Notes: a model not told the origin generated them from the letters alone. A stretch of 33,159 nucleotides of DNA from an uncultured Prevotellaceae bacterium (GCA_945827465.1 CALZOH010000002.1:1-33159), one strand, 5' to 3'; shown: positions 1 through 10,529, counted from the first letter of the stretch. Made by a program: numbers and translations.

Positions 1-181
1 TTATACTACTATTTTGTTGTAGTCTGACACAGTTTATTTTACACTCTCGTTCAAGTCGTTTTTTGCGCAGTGAACTACTATGCTTGCAAGAACCAATCCT
101 CTTATTTCAACCGAATGGAATACTATTATGTGGTTTACGCTGAAAAGGAATGTCTCCTCTTTGTTTTATAATAGTCAATCG

Positions 182-1315
182 TTATCGCTGGATGAAACGA
201 TAACGATTACCGGGCAATGCCTTAACCAAACCTTTCATCTCCATCTGTAACAAGAGCGTTACCAAAATACCGAGAGGTATTTCCGTTTGCTGCGATATTT
301 CATTCATCGAAAGATTTTCCTGATTTTTTAAAACGTTCACTACTGCCATCTCTTCATCTGTCAAATCAGGAAACAACTCCGCTTGAACAGGATTTGACAA
401 GGCTGTTTGACGCTGTTGTTCGGTGAGCCAACCCATCTCAATGGCCAAGCTCTCTGCATCAGTAACCACTCCGGCTATGTTGTTACGCAATAAGTCTATA
501 CATCCTTGTGAATACTCATCGAATATTCTACCCGGAAAAGCAAAAACTTGTCTGCCGTAACTGGAAGCCAAACGTGCCGTAATGATAGAACCTCCTTTGT
601 GTCCACTTTCAACCACTATCACGGCATCTGCCAAACCAGCCACAATGCGATTTCTCCTAACAAAATTACCTCTATCGGGATTTGTATTGATTGGAAACTC
701 TGTCAGCAATCCACCTTGACCTATCATCGCCTTGGCGGTATCACGATGCGTATATGGATAGATTCTATCTAATCCGTGAGCCAGGACAGCAACCGTTGGT
801 AGTCCTGCATTTAAAGCTGCACGATGGGCACTGATGTCTATACCGTAGGCCAAACCACTCACCACAAGAGAATCAGGAAACAATCGAGCCAAATCAGACA
901 CAAAACGTTGACAAACATCCTTTCCGTACTCAGTAGCATGACGTGTTCCTACTATACTCAACACATGAAGAGCATTTAAGTCAGCATTACCACGATAATA
1001 AAGTACCAAAGGAGCGTCTTCGCACATCTGCAAACGAGAAGGATAACAGGAGTGGGCAAAATCCAACACTTCAATTCCATGTTTTTCACAGAAAATAGCT
1101 TCTTGTTCTGCTTCCTTAACCGCTGCCATAGCCCCTCCATCCAACAAATTAAAAACACGGGGACGAATAGACGAACCATATTCCTTACGCAAATCGGGTA
1201 ACGACTCAAAAAGATAGGTAGCACTTCCTACCAATTTATAAAGCATAAGTGCATTCGAGATTCCAATCCCCTTGATGCGACTCAATGCAATAGCATAGAG
1301 CGTTTCTTTGTTCAT
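182..1315 (-). CDS. dprA: DNA processing protein DprA/Smf
   Basis: 377 aa ORF with Rossmann-like core typical of DprA: 'LSIVGTRHATEYG', 'VVSGLAYGIDISAHRAAL', 'VLAHGLDRIYPYTHR', 'FVRRNRIVAGLADAVIVVESGHKGGSIITARLA'; C-terminal winged-helix-like domain. Confidence 0.96.
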   Translation of the reverse strand: MNKETLYAIALSRIKGIGISNALMLYKLVGSATYLFESLPDLRKEYGSSIRPRVFNLLDGGAMAAVKEAEQEAIFCEKHGIEVLDFAHSCYPSRLQMCEDAPLVLYYRGNADLNALHVLSIVGTRHATEYGKDVCQRFVSDLARLFPDSLVVSGLAYGIDISAHRAALNAGLPTVAVLAHGLDRIYPYTHRDTAKAMIGQGGLLTEFPINTNPDRGNFVRRNRIVAGLADAVIVVESGHKGGSIITARLASSYGRQVFAFPGRIFDEYSQGCIDLLRNNIAGVVTDAESLAIEMGWLTEQQRQTALSNPVQAELFPDLTDEEMAVVNVLKNQENLSMNEISQQTEIPLGILVTLLLQMEMKGLVKALPGNRYRFIQR

Positions 1316-1722
1316 TCTACAAAGTATTTTCCGAATGCATCATTCAGTTCTTCACAATCAGACAAGCGACCATTCACAATACAAACGGTATCAACCGTAG
1401 CACGAATACACAATTTTTGGTCTTCAGCACGATAGATATCTTGTTCAAACACATATTTAACTCCATCCTTGCGAATATTCAGACAACTGATAAATCGATC
1501 GTCACTTTTTAGTGGAGTTTTAAACGATACCGTAATACGAGCCACCACACAATCAATGCCACGATGATGAAGGTCAATAAAACTGACTCCTTCGGTCAGT
1601 AAAAATTGATGACGCGTGTGCTCCATAAAATGCAGATAATTGGCATTATTCACTATTCCTTGGATGTCGCACTCATAATCGCGTACCATCATTTCTAATT
1701 GAAAGATATATGATTTTTTCAT
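1312..1722 (-). CDS. Acyl-CoA thioesterase, 4HBT/YbgC-like hotdog fold
   Basis: Internal start MKKSYIFQLEMMVRDYECDIQGIVNNANYLHFMEHTRHQFL; hotdog motif 'D.QGIVNNANYLHFMEHTR'. The ATG overlaps the upstream stop (ATGA-type), favouring this start over the longer ORF. Confidence 0.88.
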   Translation of the reverse strand: MKKSYIFQLEMMVRDYECDIQGIVNNANYLHFMEHTRHQFLLTEGVSFIDLHHRGIDCVVARITVSFKTPLKSDDRFISCLNIRKDGVKYVFEQDIYRAEDQKLCIRATVDTVCIVNGRLSDCEELNDAFGKYFVE

Positions 1723-3047
1723 TTTTCCGGTTCTTGTAAAACGTGATAAACATGGGTTTCTTTGAGATACTCCAAGCCCAAACGACAACGCAGACAATCT
1801 TTGCGCTCACAATATTGTTTTCGCAACTGAATAAGTGCCTGACTATCTGAAGCCGTCTCTACATTTAAGCCTACATCCTTCCACATACGAATGATGTAAT
1901 TATTCTCAGCCTTAATGCCTGAAAGAAATTGCAACGCTCTGTCACAATACTCCGTATGGAAACGATGAAAACCATAAGCATAAAGGGCCGGAATGAAGGT
2001 GTTAATTAACAAAGACGATACTGACTCATCACGAAGTGTCTTCAAAGAAGAAGCACTAACGGCTCCAAAAGCATAATGGGTTCTCCAATAAGGAGAAACG
2101 CCCACTTGAAATAGTCGTCGAGCTTCATCGAGGGTTTGGGTTTCAATAACTTTTGAAATGCTTACGTTGCCTTGCACGTACAATTGTGCCAACTGAACAA
2201 TTCGGATATGTGGAAAATTCTGCGGACGCATCCGTAAAAACTTCCACTGATTGCCATTCATAGGCTTCAATGAAAACTTATTGGCCAAGAAATGGTATTC
2301 CGACTTTAATTGATTGAAATATCCTTCTTGCATAGCCTCATCGCGATGATAATCTTGTAACATATCTTCCTGCAACAATCCTGCCTGTCCTAAAAACAAC
2401 GCTTCTATTTGGAAAGCATCATCACGGTGCTTGGCTGCAGCCTGCAATGGTATCCTAAAAGCCCAATCTTCAAAAGCATCACCATTGATACCGAAGCCAA
2501 AACTTCGTGCCAAGGTTACAAACAATGCAGTTTCCCAATCGTCTCCTACTCTATTGGCACGATCTTCAATCTGATGAGTTTTCGTTTCCAGACGCTCTGC
2601 AGCCAAACGGTCTAACCAACTTCTCATCAAGAAAGACGGAACACTTGTTGCATACTGATAACAAAGAGGAAACCTCTCCTCACGCAACAATTCATTATAA
2701 TGTTGCTCTACATAATCCGGAACTGCCAATACCAATTGAGGAACTTCACGGCCTTTAGAGGTTGCAACCGACCTATCACACACTTCAACCACATGAAGTA
2801 TCACATTATCATAGGCCGCATTTTCTTCATGGTGATGATGATACCAATCACTGCTACGAGTGTGCACTTCCACATTACCCACCCACAACTCACCATTCAG
2901 TTTCAGTTTAGCATCAATAAAATCAGGACCGGCATTGTCATTGTGTAAACCGGGCGTAATGACCTCCACCTCTACACCTTCTACTGTTTTTAAAGAACCG
3001 TAAGGATAAAGACGGTGCTGCCACACATAATGAAGCAATCTCTCCAT
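1719..3047 (-). CDS. DUF2851 family protein
   Basis: 442 aa; N-terminus 'MERLLHYVWQHRLYPYGSLKTVEGVEVEVITPGLHNDNAGPDFIDAKLKLNGELWVGNVEVHTRSSDWYHHHHEENAAYDNVILHVV' matches my recollection of Bacteroidetes DUF2851; C-terminal cysteine cluster 'CERKDCLRCRLG'. Confidence 0.88.
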   Translation of the reverse strand: MERLLHYVWQHRLYPYGSLKTVEGVEVEVITPGLHNDNAGPDFIDAKLKLNGELWVGNVEVHTRSSDWYHHHHEENAAYDNVILHVVEVCDRSVATSKGREVPQLVLAVPDYVEQHYNELLREERFPLCYQYATSVPSFLMRSWLDRLAAERLETKTHQIEDRANRVGDDWETALFVTLARSFGFGINGDAFEDWAFRIPLQAAAKHRDDAFQIEALFLGQAGLLQEDMLQDYHRDEAMQEGYFNQLKSEYHFLANKFSLKPMNGNQWKFLRMRPQNFPHIRIVQLAQLYVQGNVSISKVIETQTLDEARRLFQVGVSPYWRTHYAFGAVSASSLKTLRDESVSSLLINTFIPALYAYGFHRFHTEYCDRALQFLSGIKAENNYIIRMWKDVGLNVETASDSQALIQLRKQYCERKDCLRCRLGLEYLKETHVYHVLQEPEK

Positions 3048-3204
3048 GATACTTGTCTGTTTCGCATTGAGTTGGAACGCAAAAATAACACTTTTTCATT
3101 CAACCCACATACAAAGTTCTTTCAAATCCATTGAATAGCCGCCCTCAATGCTTCAAACACTGCTCCAAACACCTTTATAATAAGGAAAATCACCGCTGTT
3201 GTAG

Positions 3205-3234
3205 TTTGACTTCATTGGTTTTTCATTAACTTTG
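3205..3234 (+). promoter_or_regulatory. Putative Bacteroidetes-type promoter for dapB
   Basis: TTTG at 3205-3208 and TAACTTTG at 3227-3234 (TAnnTTTG -7 element), about 20 bp upstream of the dapB ATG. Confidence 0.6.
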
Positions 3235-3255
3235 CGCACAATAAAAATCAAATAA

Positions 3256-4008
3256 ATGAAGATAGCATTAATTGGATATGGAAAAATGGGACACATGATT
3301 GAAGAAGTGGCTAAAAAAAGAGGTCACGAGATTGTGTGTATCATTGATTATGATAATCAAGAAGATTTCAAGAGTAAAGCATTTGCCAGTGCTGATGTAG
3401 CCATAGAGTTCACCACACCTACCGCAGCTTACGACAACATTTGCAAAGCCTTTGAACAAGATGTAAAAGTCGTAACCGGTTCTACCGGTTGGCAAAAAGA
3501 ACATTCTGAAGACATTCGTTGGTTTTGCCAACACCAAGGACATACATTGTTCTGGAGTAGCAATTTCAGTTTAGGCGTTTACCTTTTCAACAAACTCAAT
3601 GTTTACTTAGCCCAATTGATGAACAATTATTCCGACTACCAAGTTGAAATGGATGAAATTCATCATATCCACAAGTTGGATGCCCCGAGTGGAACAGCCA
3701 TCACATTAGCCGAAGAACTCATCAACCATTATGATAAAAAAACTGAATGGGTAAAAGGTGAATTACACGCTCCCGACGGCTCTGTAAGCGGTAGTCGCGA
3801 AGCAGAACCTCAGCAGTTGGTTATTAATAGTTATCGCCAAGATGAAGTACCCGGCATCCATACCGTCAAATACAATAGTGAATTTGATGAAATATCCATT
3901 ACACACAATGCACATAATCGTGGCGGATTTGCTTTAGGTGCTGTGTTGGCAGCTGAATTTGCAGCTACTCATGAAGGATTGTTGACAATGGATGATCTAT
4001 TCAAATAA
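3256..4008 (+). CDS. dapB: 4-hydroxy-tetrahydrodipicolinate reductase
   Basis: 250 aa; 'MKIALIGYGKMGHMIEEVAKKRGHEIV' NAD(P)-binding N-terminus, 'EIHHIHKLDAPSGTAITLAE' DapB signature, 'GGFALGAVLAAEF'. Confidence 0.97.
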   Translation: MKIALIGYGKMGHMIEEVAKKRGHEIVCIIDYDNQEDFKSKAFASADVAIEFTTPTAAYDNICKAFEQDVKVVTGSTGWQKEHSEDIRWFCQHQGHTLFWSSNFSLGVYLFNKLNVYLAQLMNNYSDYQVEMDEIHHIHKLDAPSGTAITLAEELINHYDKKTEWVKGELHAPDGSVSGSREAEPQQLVINSYRQDEVPGIHTVKYNSEFDEISITHNAHNRGGFALGAVLAAEFAATHEGLLTMDDLFK

Positions 4009-4014
4009 AATCTC

Positions 4015-5469
4015 ATGAAAGAACTGACAAACAAGCATTCCATCGGTCAGGCAAGCCGTAAAGACTGGATAAAATTTATCTTTTGGACATTGCTTTATCT
4101 CATTTTTCTGGCTTGGCTTGAAAGCTGGTGGGGAGTGATTGTGATTCCACTGATATTCGACGCCTATATCACACGTTTTATACCTTGGACCTGGTGGCGA
4201 AATAGCAAGAACAAACAAGTCAGACAAATAATGAGTTGGGTCGATGCCATTGTGTTTGCCCTCATTGCCATGTATTTTGTCAATCTCTACTTTTTCCAGA
4301 ACTATGTTATTCCCTCTTCATCTCTGGAAAAGAGCATGCTTACCGGTGATTATTTGTTGGTCAGCAAAATGAGCTATGGTCCACGCATTCCCAATACACC
4401 GGTCCATATGCCGCTCACAGCTCACACCATCCCTCTGCTGAATATCAAGTCGTTTGTTGATTGGCCGCAATGGGATTATCGACGCGTGAAAGGCTTTGGA
4501 GAAGTTCAGCAAAATGATATTGTTGTCTTCAACTATCCTTCAGGTGATACTGTAGCCACTAAAGTACAAGAAGGCGACTATTACTCCATGTGTTATGAAA
4601 TAGGTGAACAGCTCTGTCCATATGATCGCGAAAGCCTTTCTCCCGAACAACGATTTAATTCATACAAAGAACAATACGAGGCTGGACGCAATTACATTAT
4701 TGACAATGCTGATAAATTCGGTAAAATCATCAGTCGACCGGTCGATATGCGCGATAACTATGTAAAACGTTGTGTAGGCATGCCCGGACAATGGCTAAAA
4801 ATACGTGATGGAATTATTTATACCAATAACCATCCCAACAAAACGCCTGACATGGCACAAAAATCCTATATCGTAACATTGAGATATGATTTACCGGAAG
4901 ATTTCTGTAAAGAAAATAACATCACATTTGAAGATCGCATGGATGTTATCAACAATGCAACAACCATTGTACGTCGCATGCCGCTTACTAAAAGTGCTTA
5001 CTACGCCCTTTTAAAGCGTACCGACTTGGTAATATCCATTGAACCCGCTCCGTCAACAGGAGGAACAGCTCTGTATCCACACAATATGCTGACAAGATGG
5101 ACTTGCGATAACTATGGTCCTATTTGGATTCCTAAGAAAGGTCATACCGTACAACTCAGTATTGCTACTTTGCCCATTTATCAACGCCCCATTGAAGTGT
5201 ATGAACACAATCAATTGGAAGTACGTGATGGAAAAATTTTCATCAACGGTATAGAAACCAATCGTTACACCTTCAAAATGGATTATTACTGGATGATGGG
5301 CGATAACCGAGACTATTCGGCCGACTCACGTTTCTGGGGATTTGTTCCCGAAGACCATATTGTTGGTAAACCCATTATTGTTTGGATGTCGCTCAATAAA
5401 GATTACGGATGGTTTGACGGAAAAATTCGTTGGGATCGATTCTTCCGATTAGTTGACAACATCAAATAA
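4015..5469 (+). CDS. lepB: Signal peptidase I (S26), large Bacteroidetes form
   Basis: 484 aa; catalytic Ser box 'VIPSSSLEKSMLTGDYLLVSK', Lys box 'NYVKRCVGMPGQ', box E 'MMGDNRDYSADSRFWGFVP'; N-terminal hydrophobic segments. Confidence 0.96.
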   Translation: MKELTNKHSIGQASRKDWIKFIFWTLLYLIFLAWLESWWGVIVIPLIFDAYITRFIPWTWWRNSKNKQVRQIMSWVDAIVFALIAMYFVNLYFFQNYVIPSSSLEKSMLTGDYLLVSKMSYGPRIPNTPVHMPLTAHTIPLLNIKSFVDWPQWDYRRVKGFGEVQQNDIVVFNYPSGDTVATKVQEGDYYSMCYEIGEQLCPYDRESLSPEQRFNSYKEQYEAGRNYIIDNADKFGKIISRPVDMRDNYVKRCVGMPGQWLKIRDGIIYTNNHPNKTPDMAQKSYIVTLRYDLPEDFCKENNITFEDRMDVINNATTIVRRMPLTKSAYYALLKRTDLVISIEPAPSTGGTALYPHNMLTRWTCDNYGPIWIPKKGHTVQLSIATLPIYQRPIEVYEHNQLEVRDGKIFINGIETNRYTFKMDYYWMMGDNRDYSADSRFWGFVPEDHIVGKPIIVWMSLNKDYGWFDGKIRWDRFFRLVDNIK

Positions 5470-5482
5470 TCATCACTATTGA

Positions 5483-6193
5483 ATGAAATCCTGGTTAAGA
5501 ATTGTGATCACATTCTTCACAGCCATCTTGATTGCATGGTTGACCGGATTTCTGCTGATTTTTCAAACTCTATTAAATAATGACATACCCGAAATGGGTT
5601 TACAAAAAGGCGACCGCATTCTCGTCAACCGATGTGCATACGGAATGCGGTCGCTGATTGAGTTGTTTCATGATTACAATTCACCTAAGCAACTACCCCA
5701 AAATGGTGACCTCATAGCCTTTTACGATCCGTTATCGACAATAAAATCTATCAGTTCACGACCCGTCAACATCGGTAGATGCACTGCCCTACCCGGCGAT
5801 ACGGTTTATTTCACCTGGAAAAACAATAATCATATCTTCAAACACCAGAAATTGGTTATTCCACAAAAAGGAATACCTATCAAAGTAGAACCGTCCAACA
5901 AGATCATACTGGCCAACGCCCTTCATCTTCATGAAAACAAAAATGTTTGTTGGGATTGCGACAGTGTTTTAGTAGTCGACGGAAAGCGTTTAAAATCCGT
6001 ATGTTTTTCTCAAGATTATTTGTGGATTGGAAATACCGAATCTACCACTCTATCATATGATTCACAACTATTCGGACTAATTCCCACCTCTCATGTAGCC
6101 GGTAAAATACTCTGCACAACCTTTTCATTCGATAGCGAACAACCCTTTTACCGTTCACTACGTTTAAATCGCTGCTTTATTCCACTTCATTAA
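5483..6193 (+). CDS. Signal peptidase I-like (S26) paralog, predicted catalytically inactive
   Basis: 236 aa with N-terminal TM; aligns to upstream LepB ('LQKGDRILVNRCAYGMR' vs 'LTGDYLLVSKMSYGPR'; 'SRPVNIGRCTALPGD' vs 'SRPVDMRDNYVKRCVGMPGQ'; 'SYDSQLFGLIPTSHVAGK' vs 'SADSRFWGFVPEDHIVGK') but the Ser and Lys positions are not conserved. Confidence 0.82.
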   Translation: MKSWLRIVITFFTAILIAWLTGFLLIFQTLLNNDIPEMGLQKGDRILVNRCAYGMRSLIELFHDYNSPKQLPQNGDLIAFYDPLSTIKSISSRPVNIGRCTALPGDTVYFTWKNNNHIFKHQKLVIPQKGIPIKVEPSNKIILANALHLHENKNVCWDCDSVLVVDGKRLKSVCFSQDYLWIGNTESTTLSYDSQLFGLIPTSHVAGKILCTTFSFDSEQPFYRSLRLNRCFIPLH

Positions 6194-6217
6194 TCCACAA
6201 TAATAATATAAAAATTA

Positions 6218-6252
6218 AGTGCTTGTAACATCATATAATTATTACAAGCACT
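6218..6252. terminator. Bidirectional terminator-like hairpin between convergent genes
   Basis: Perfect inverted repeat agtgcttgtaa (6218-6228) / ttacaagcact (6242-6252) between the + strand lepB-like gene and the - strand ADH gene. Confidence 0.7.
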
Positions 6253-6279
6253 CAACTAATAAGTAAGCATCAACCAAAA

Positions 6280-7452
6280 TTATTTGGCCAACTCATAAAT
6301 TTCACGTGTTGCTCTGCGATCTAATTGAACATAATTACCTATGAATTCACCTTTATCCTCATGTAACTTATACACTAATTTGTCAATATCGGGATTTTCT
6401 ATGCCTAATTCTCTAAATGAAGTAGGTAAACCGATGGACTTGAGAAATTTTTTGTAAGCAAATACACCTTCAACCGTCATCATGCGCAAATCTTTGCGCT
6501 TTTCAACATTCCACACCCTTTCGGCAAACTGTGCAACTTTTTCGGGACGATGATTAGACACCCAATTTAACCAGGCAGGTTGAATGACTGCCAAACCGGC
6601 ACCATGAGTGACACCATAAACAGCACTTACTTCATGCTCTAAGAAATGACTGGCCCAATCTTCCTCACGTCCTACACCACACAATCCATTATGTGCTATA
6701 GTAGCAGCCCACATAATATTGGCACGTACTTCATAGTTTGACGGATCAAGCATCACTTTATGGGCTTCTTGAATAATGGCTTTGAGAGTACCTTCACATA
6801 GTCGGTCAGTAAGTTCTACATCAGTTGTATTCGTGAAATATCTCTCCATAATATGACTCATCATATCGGCAATACCGCAAGCAGTTTGCCAAGGACTCAA
6901 ACTAATGGTCAATTCCGGATTCATGATTGAAAACTTAGGACGCAACTCTCTGTCAGTACGAATACTCAACTTATGTAAACCATCACGCTTTGTAATAACA
7001 CTATTGCCGGAAGCTTCACTACCTGCTGCAGGAATTGTAAGAACCACACCTATAGGCAATGCTTGCTTCACACGTGCTGTTCCCTGAAAGAAATCCCAAA
7101 AATCACCTTCATAAGGTACACCAGCTGCTATGGCTTTAGCGGTATCGATTACAGAACCTCCACCAACAGCAATCATAAAGTCAACATGATAGGTACGAGC
7201 AATCTCTATACCTTCATATACTTTATCATCCGTTGGGTTAGGCGCAATATCTCCAATTTTATAACACATAATACCTTCGTTCATCAAAGAGTCTTCAACA
7301 CGCTGAAGCAATCCACTCTTCACCGCATGACCTTTCCCGTAAACAATTAGTACTTTATTCGCACCATATTTAGTAGCTAATGAACCTACTTTGTTTTCAG
7401 TACCTTTACCAAAAACAAATTCTGTTGGACTAATAAAAACAAAATTATTCAT
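6280..7452 (-). CDS. Iron-containing alcohol dehydrogenase (butanol dehydrogenase/YqhD-like)
   Basis: Start MNNFVFISPTEFVFGKGTENKVG; 'VDFMIAVGGGSVIDTAKAIAAG', 'NSVITKRDGLHKLSIRTDRELRPKFSIMNPELT', metal-binding 'DMMSHIMERYF' and 'HNGLCGVGREEDWASHFLEHEVSAVYGVTHGAGLAVIQPAW'. Confidence 0.93.
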   Translation of the reverse strand: MNNFVFISPTEFVFGKGTENKVGSLATKYGANKVLIVYGKGHAVKSGLLQRVEDSLMNEGIMCYKIGDIAPNPTDDKVYEGIEIARTYHVDFMIAVGGGSVIDTAKAIAAGVPYEGDFWDFFQGTARVKQALPIGVVLTIPAAGSEASGNSVITKRDGLHKLSIRTDRELRPKFSIMNPELTISLSPWQTACGIADMMSHIMERYFTNTTDVELTDRLCEGTLKAIIQEAHKVMLDPSNYEVRANIMWAATIAHNGLCGVGREEDWASHFLEHEVSAVYGVTHGAGLAVIQPAWLNWVSNHRPEKVAQFAERVWNVEKRKDLRMMTVEGVFAYKKFLKSIGLPTSFRELGIENPDIDKLVYKLHEDKGEFIGNYVQLDRRATREIYELAK

Positions 7453-7616
7453 CGATCTTTTCTTGTATGAGGAATGCAAATATAATTGTTTCTTTCAGTC
7501 CGTCAGAAAATAGTTCTTTAAATGAACTTAATTCCACTTTTCTTTTACATAAATCTCCGAAAAACAACCTTCGGTATATAATAACTTACTGCTTCTTTGT
7601 TACAGCATGTAGATTG

Positions 7617-10511
7617 TCACTTCTTCTTCTTCGGTTGTTTATTGAACCGATAGAATATATGTATCATAAAGTAACGAGGAAGAGAATTATGCCATGTTTC
7701 AGTACGTCCTTGAGAATTGAGTACTTGGAATATATTACTAAGATTACCAAAAATATCAAAACCATCTATCATCATGGTAATACCCGGTTTGATGAATGTT
7801 TTGGAAAGACGTGCATTCCAAACAAAATCATTTGTATTGGCATCTGATGTAGCATAACCATAATGACTGTACATGGTTAAATCAGTTGATAACTCCATAT
7901 TCAAAGGCAGTTTTATAATAGCATTTAATCCGTAATTTAGGTCACAAAGAGTATACGAATTAAAGTCCTGACGTGAAGAGGTTACATGGCCAACACCTAC
8001 ATATCCTTTTAAACCTATTGAATGTTTACCTATGCCATGTTTTAATTCTACCTTTTCGGAACCCCACCATGTATTGACTGTACTACGTTGAGGCATGATA
8101 TTTTCAACTTCGGAATTATAATCAACACCATGATTTAATCTTAGTACACTTTCATCTTTAATAACCAATTTGCGTTTCTTATCAAGAGGTGTCCAATGCC
8201 AAATATAAGTATGCAAAGAATAATTGCCATTGATATTCACAGGTTGATAATGACGAATACCGGTTGAACGGTCAAATCTATAAGAATAAGCCAACGCATT
8301 TACTATGGTTGTATAATATTGTTTGATGGTAAAATTACTCTCTTTCTTATCATTTTTATTGGCATAAAGTAATGACACTTCATGATTGGTAGTATTCTTT
8401 AAATCACTATTTCCTTTATAGATGTTAAGCGGATCTGAAGTATTCTCAATATTCAAAAGACTTGTCATGGATGGAGCTGTTTGCTTAACATTATATTCTA
8501 ACCTTAATTCAGTCTTGTTATTCCTATAAAACTGCAATTTTGTCTGAGGTGAAAGAAGTACACTATTACGACGCGTAATACCTGAATAGACATCACCATT
8601 TCCACGGATGTAATTAAGACGGTAGTGATGATAAATTAGGGGTAAATTTATACTGATATCATATCGATTGCGTACATCTTTAGATTCTATTGTTTTACTT
8701 TTATAAAACTGCAGAGTTGCTCCAACATAATTATCTACCTGATGAAGATCATAGCTGTTATCTGTATCAAACAAATGCAATTTGTAATCAATTTCAGAAG
8801 GTAGTACACCTAAAGCATTGTTACTTTCATCTAATTGATCCAGATAATACCGTGAATAAACATGTGTTTTCAGTTCCTGACCGATAATAGGATTAACAAT
8901 AGCATTCATTTCTGTTGTGAAGAAACCGAAATAATTATCTAAACTGTAATTAAGCGTTCGATTGGGCTTATCGTTAATATACATGTTTCTACTTTCTGAA
9001 GCAACTGAAGGTTGCGAAGGATAATTGAGACTATAAAAATCAAATGAATTTGACTTATCTGTAACGTAACTGATATTTCCTTCTAAGCCATAATAATAAC
9101 AACTAGAAACACCTAAATATTTTAAGGATAATTCACTTGAAAGACTATGACCGTCTGACTTGATGTCACGATTATACTTATTGATCATCATATTGCGAAG
9201 AGTAGCACTATTACCATATTGAATGCTGTCGAGTAAGGCTTTACTTTGAATATAATCATAAGGATTGACATTGAAGGTAGAAGACAAACTATTGTTACTC
9301 CGGTCAAAACGTGTATAGCTGAAAGAAGGATCTATTTCTAATCCAGATACCCCGTCAGAATTTCTCAATTCCCATTGATGAGAAGTATTGAAACTAAAAT
9401 TATTATTACGACTATTGAAGCGACTTTTTGAAAATGTACTTCCACCGTCAAGATAAGATTCGGCAGTAGTTTCAGAATAGTTATCGGTATCAATATACGA
9501 CAAGCCGGCATTTCCTTTAAATTTATGAGTAGTATGTTTTGGCTTTATTAGGTAGTCAAAACCTCCCATTTTTTGTGATTGAAGACCATGAGGCATTTTG
9601 TCAGGTGACCAACTGGTATTCTCACCCGGTTTTCGAGTATCATTAAGATTATTGAAATTGGAGTAGATGCCTATCCGTGAAGCATCTGTAAATCGCAAAG
9701 CAAACAAACGGGCAAGATAACGATCTTTAGAACCCATACCCACTTCTGCATTTCCTATATATCCTATAGAATATTGTTTTTTAAGATTCACATCCATCAC
9801 ATAATCTCCCTCAGGTTTCTTGTCTTTTAACATGGAAAAAGAATCCTTGCGATCATAAACCTTGATATTTTTCACCATATATGCCGGTAAGTTTTCAAGG
9901 AGAATTTGATTTTTACCTTTAAAAAAATCTTCACCATTGAGTAGAAGGGCATCCACCTTACGACCATTGACCTTTATCTCACCATTATCATTTAATTCAG
10001 CTCCAGGTATTGACTTAATAAGGTTGTCAAGCATGGAACCCTCAGATAAAACAAAAGCATCAGCATTATACACTAAGGTATCTCCTCTATGATAAAACTT
10101 TATTTTGGTTGCTTTGACAACTACATCGTTAAGTCGATGTTCCTTAGCTATTCGCTTCATGTTTACATTGAAAGCAAAACGCAGCCCTTCTAACTTTTTG
10201 AAAGTCTTTACTTCAACAACCTTTTCTAAATACTCATATCCTTCCTTGTAAAAGCAAAATCTATAAATGCCACCCTCCTTGGGTACTTTGAGATACCAGT
10301 AACCCGATACATTATTAATCGTTAAATCTTCTTCACCTTTACTCTGTGCCACCAAAACGGTATCTTGATAAACAGAAACACTAACATGTTTCAATACTTC
10401 TTGAGTGACATGGTCTTTTGCCATACCATAAAGCAAGTAGTCATTATCTGCTAAAGCCAATATGGGAAGCATAAACAACCACTGAACTAACAAATATCTC
10501 AATCTATTCAT
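7617..10511 (-). CDS. Outer membrane beta-barrel protein (TonB-receptor-like family with N-terminal carboxypeptidase-regulatory-like domain and pseudo-plug)
   Basis: Long ORF with signal peptide (MNRLRYLLVQWLFMLPILALA), regulatory-like beta domain, plug-like segment 'GSMLDNLIKSIPGAELNDNGEIKVNGRKVDALLLNGEDFFKG', then alternating aromatic beta-strands; C-terminal 'IFYRFNKQPKKKK'. The ATG at 10511 is preferred over the TTG start in the track (10520 is also possible). Confidence 0.85.
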   Translation of the reverse strand: MNRLRYLLVQWLFMLPILALADNDYLLYGMAKDHVTQEVLKHVSVSVYQDTVLVAQSKGEEDLTINNVSGYWYLKVPKEGGIYRFCFYKEGYEYLEKVVEVKTFKKLEGLRFAFNVNMKRIAKEHRLNDVVVKATKIKFYHRGDTLVYNADAFVLSEGSMLDNLIKSIPGAELNDNGEIKVNGRKVDALLLNGEDFFKGKNQILLENLPAYMVKNIKVYDRKDSFSMLKDKKPEGDYVMDVNLKKQYSIGYIGNAEVGMGSKDRYLARLFALRFTDASRIGIYSNFNNLNDTRKPGENTSWSPDKMPHGLQSQKMGGFDYLIKPKHTTHKFKGNAGLSYIDTDNYSETTAESYLDGGSTFSKSRFNSRNNNFSFNTSHQWELRNSDGVSGLEIDPSFSYTRFDRSNNSLSSTFNVNPYDYIQSKALLDSIQYGNSATLRNMMINKYNRDIKSDGHSLSSELSLKYLGVSSCYYYGLEGNISYVTDKSNSFDFYSLNYPSQPSVASESRNMYINDKPNRTLNYSLDNYFGFFTTEMNAIVNPIIGQELKTHVYSRYYLDQLDESNNALGVLPSEIDYKLHLFDTDNSYDLHQVDNYVGATLQFYKSKTIESKDVRNRYDISINLPLIYHHYRLNYIRGNGDVYSGITRRNSVLLSPQTKLQFYRNNKTELRLEYNVKQTAPSMTSLLNIENTSDPLNIYKGNSDLKNTTNHEVSLLYANKNDKKESNFTIKQYYTTIVNALAYSYRFDRSTGIRHYQPVNINGNYSLHTYIWHWTPLDKKRKLVIKDESVLRLNHGVDYNSEVENIMPQRSTVNTWWGSEKVELKHGIGKHSIGLKGYVGVGHVTSSRQDFNSYTLCDLNYGLNAIIKLPLNMELSTDLTMYSHYGYATSDANTNDFVWNARLSKTFIKPGITMMIDGFDIFGNLSNIFQVLNSQGRTETWHNSLPRYFMIHIFYRFNKQPKKKK

Positions 10512-10529
10512 ACTTCCCATACAAGACAA

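Noticed and set aside
1-181. Possible end of a + strand gene (LYYYFVVV stop) at the left edge
   Set aside because: Only eight codons visible; not enough evidence to call a feature.
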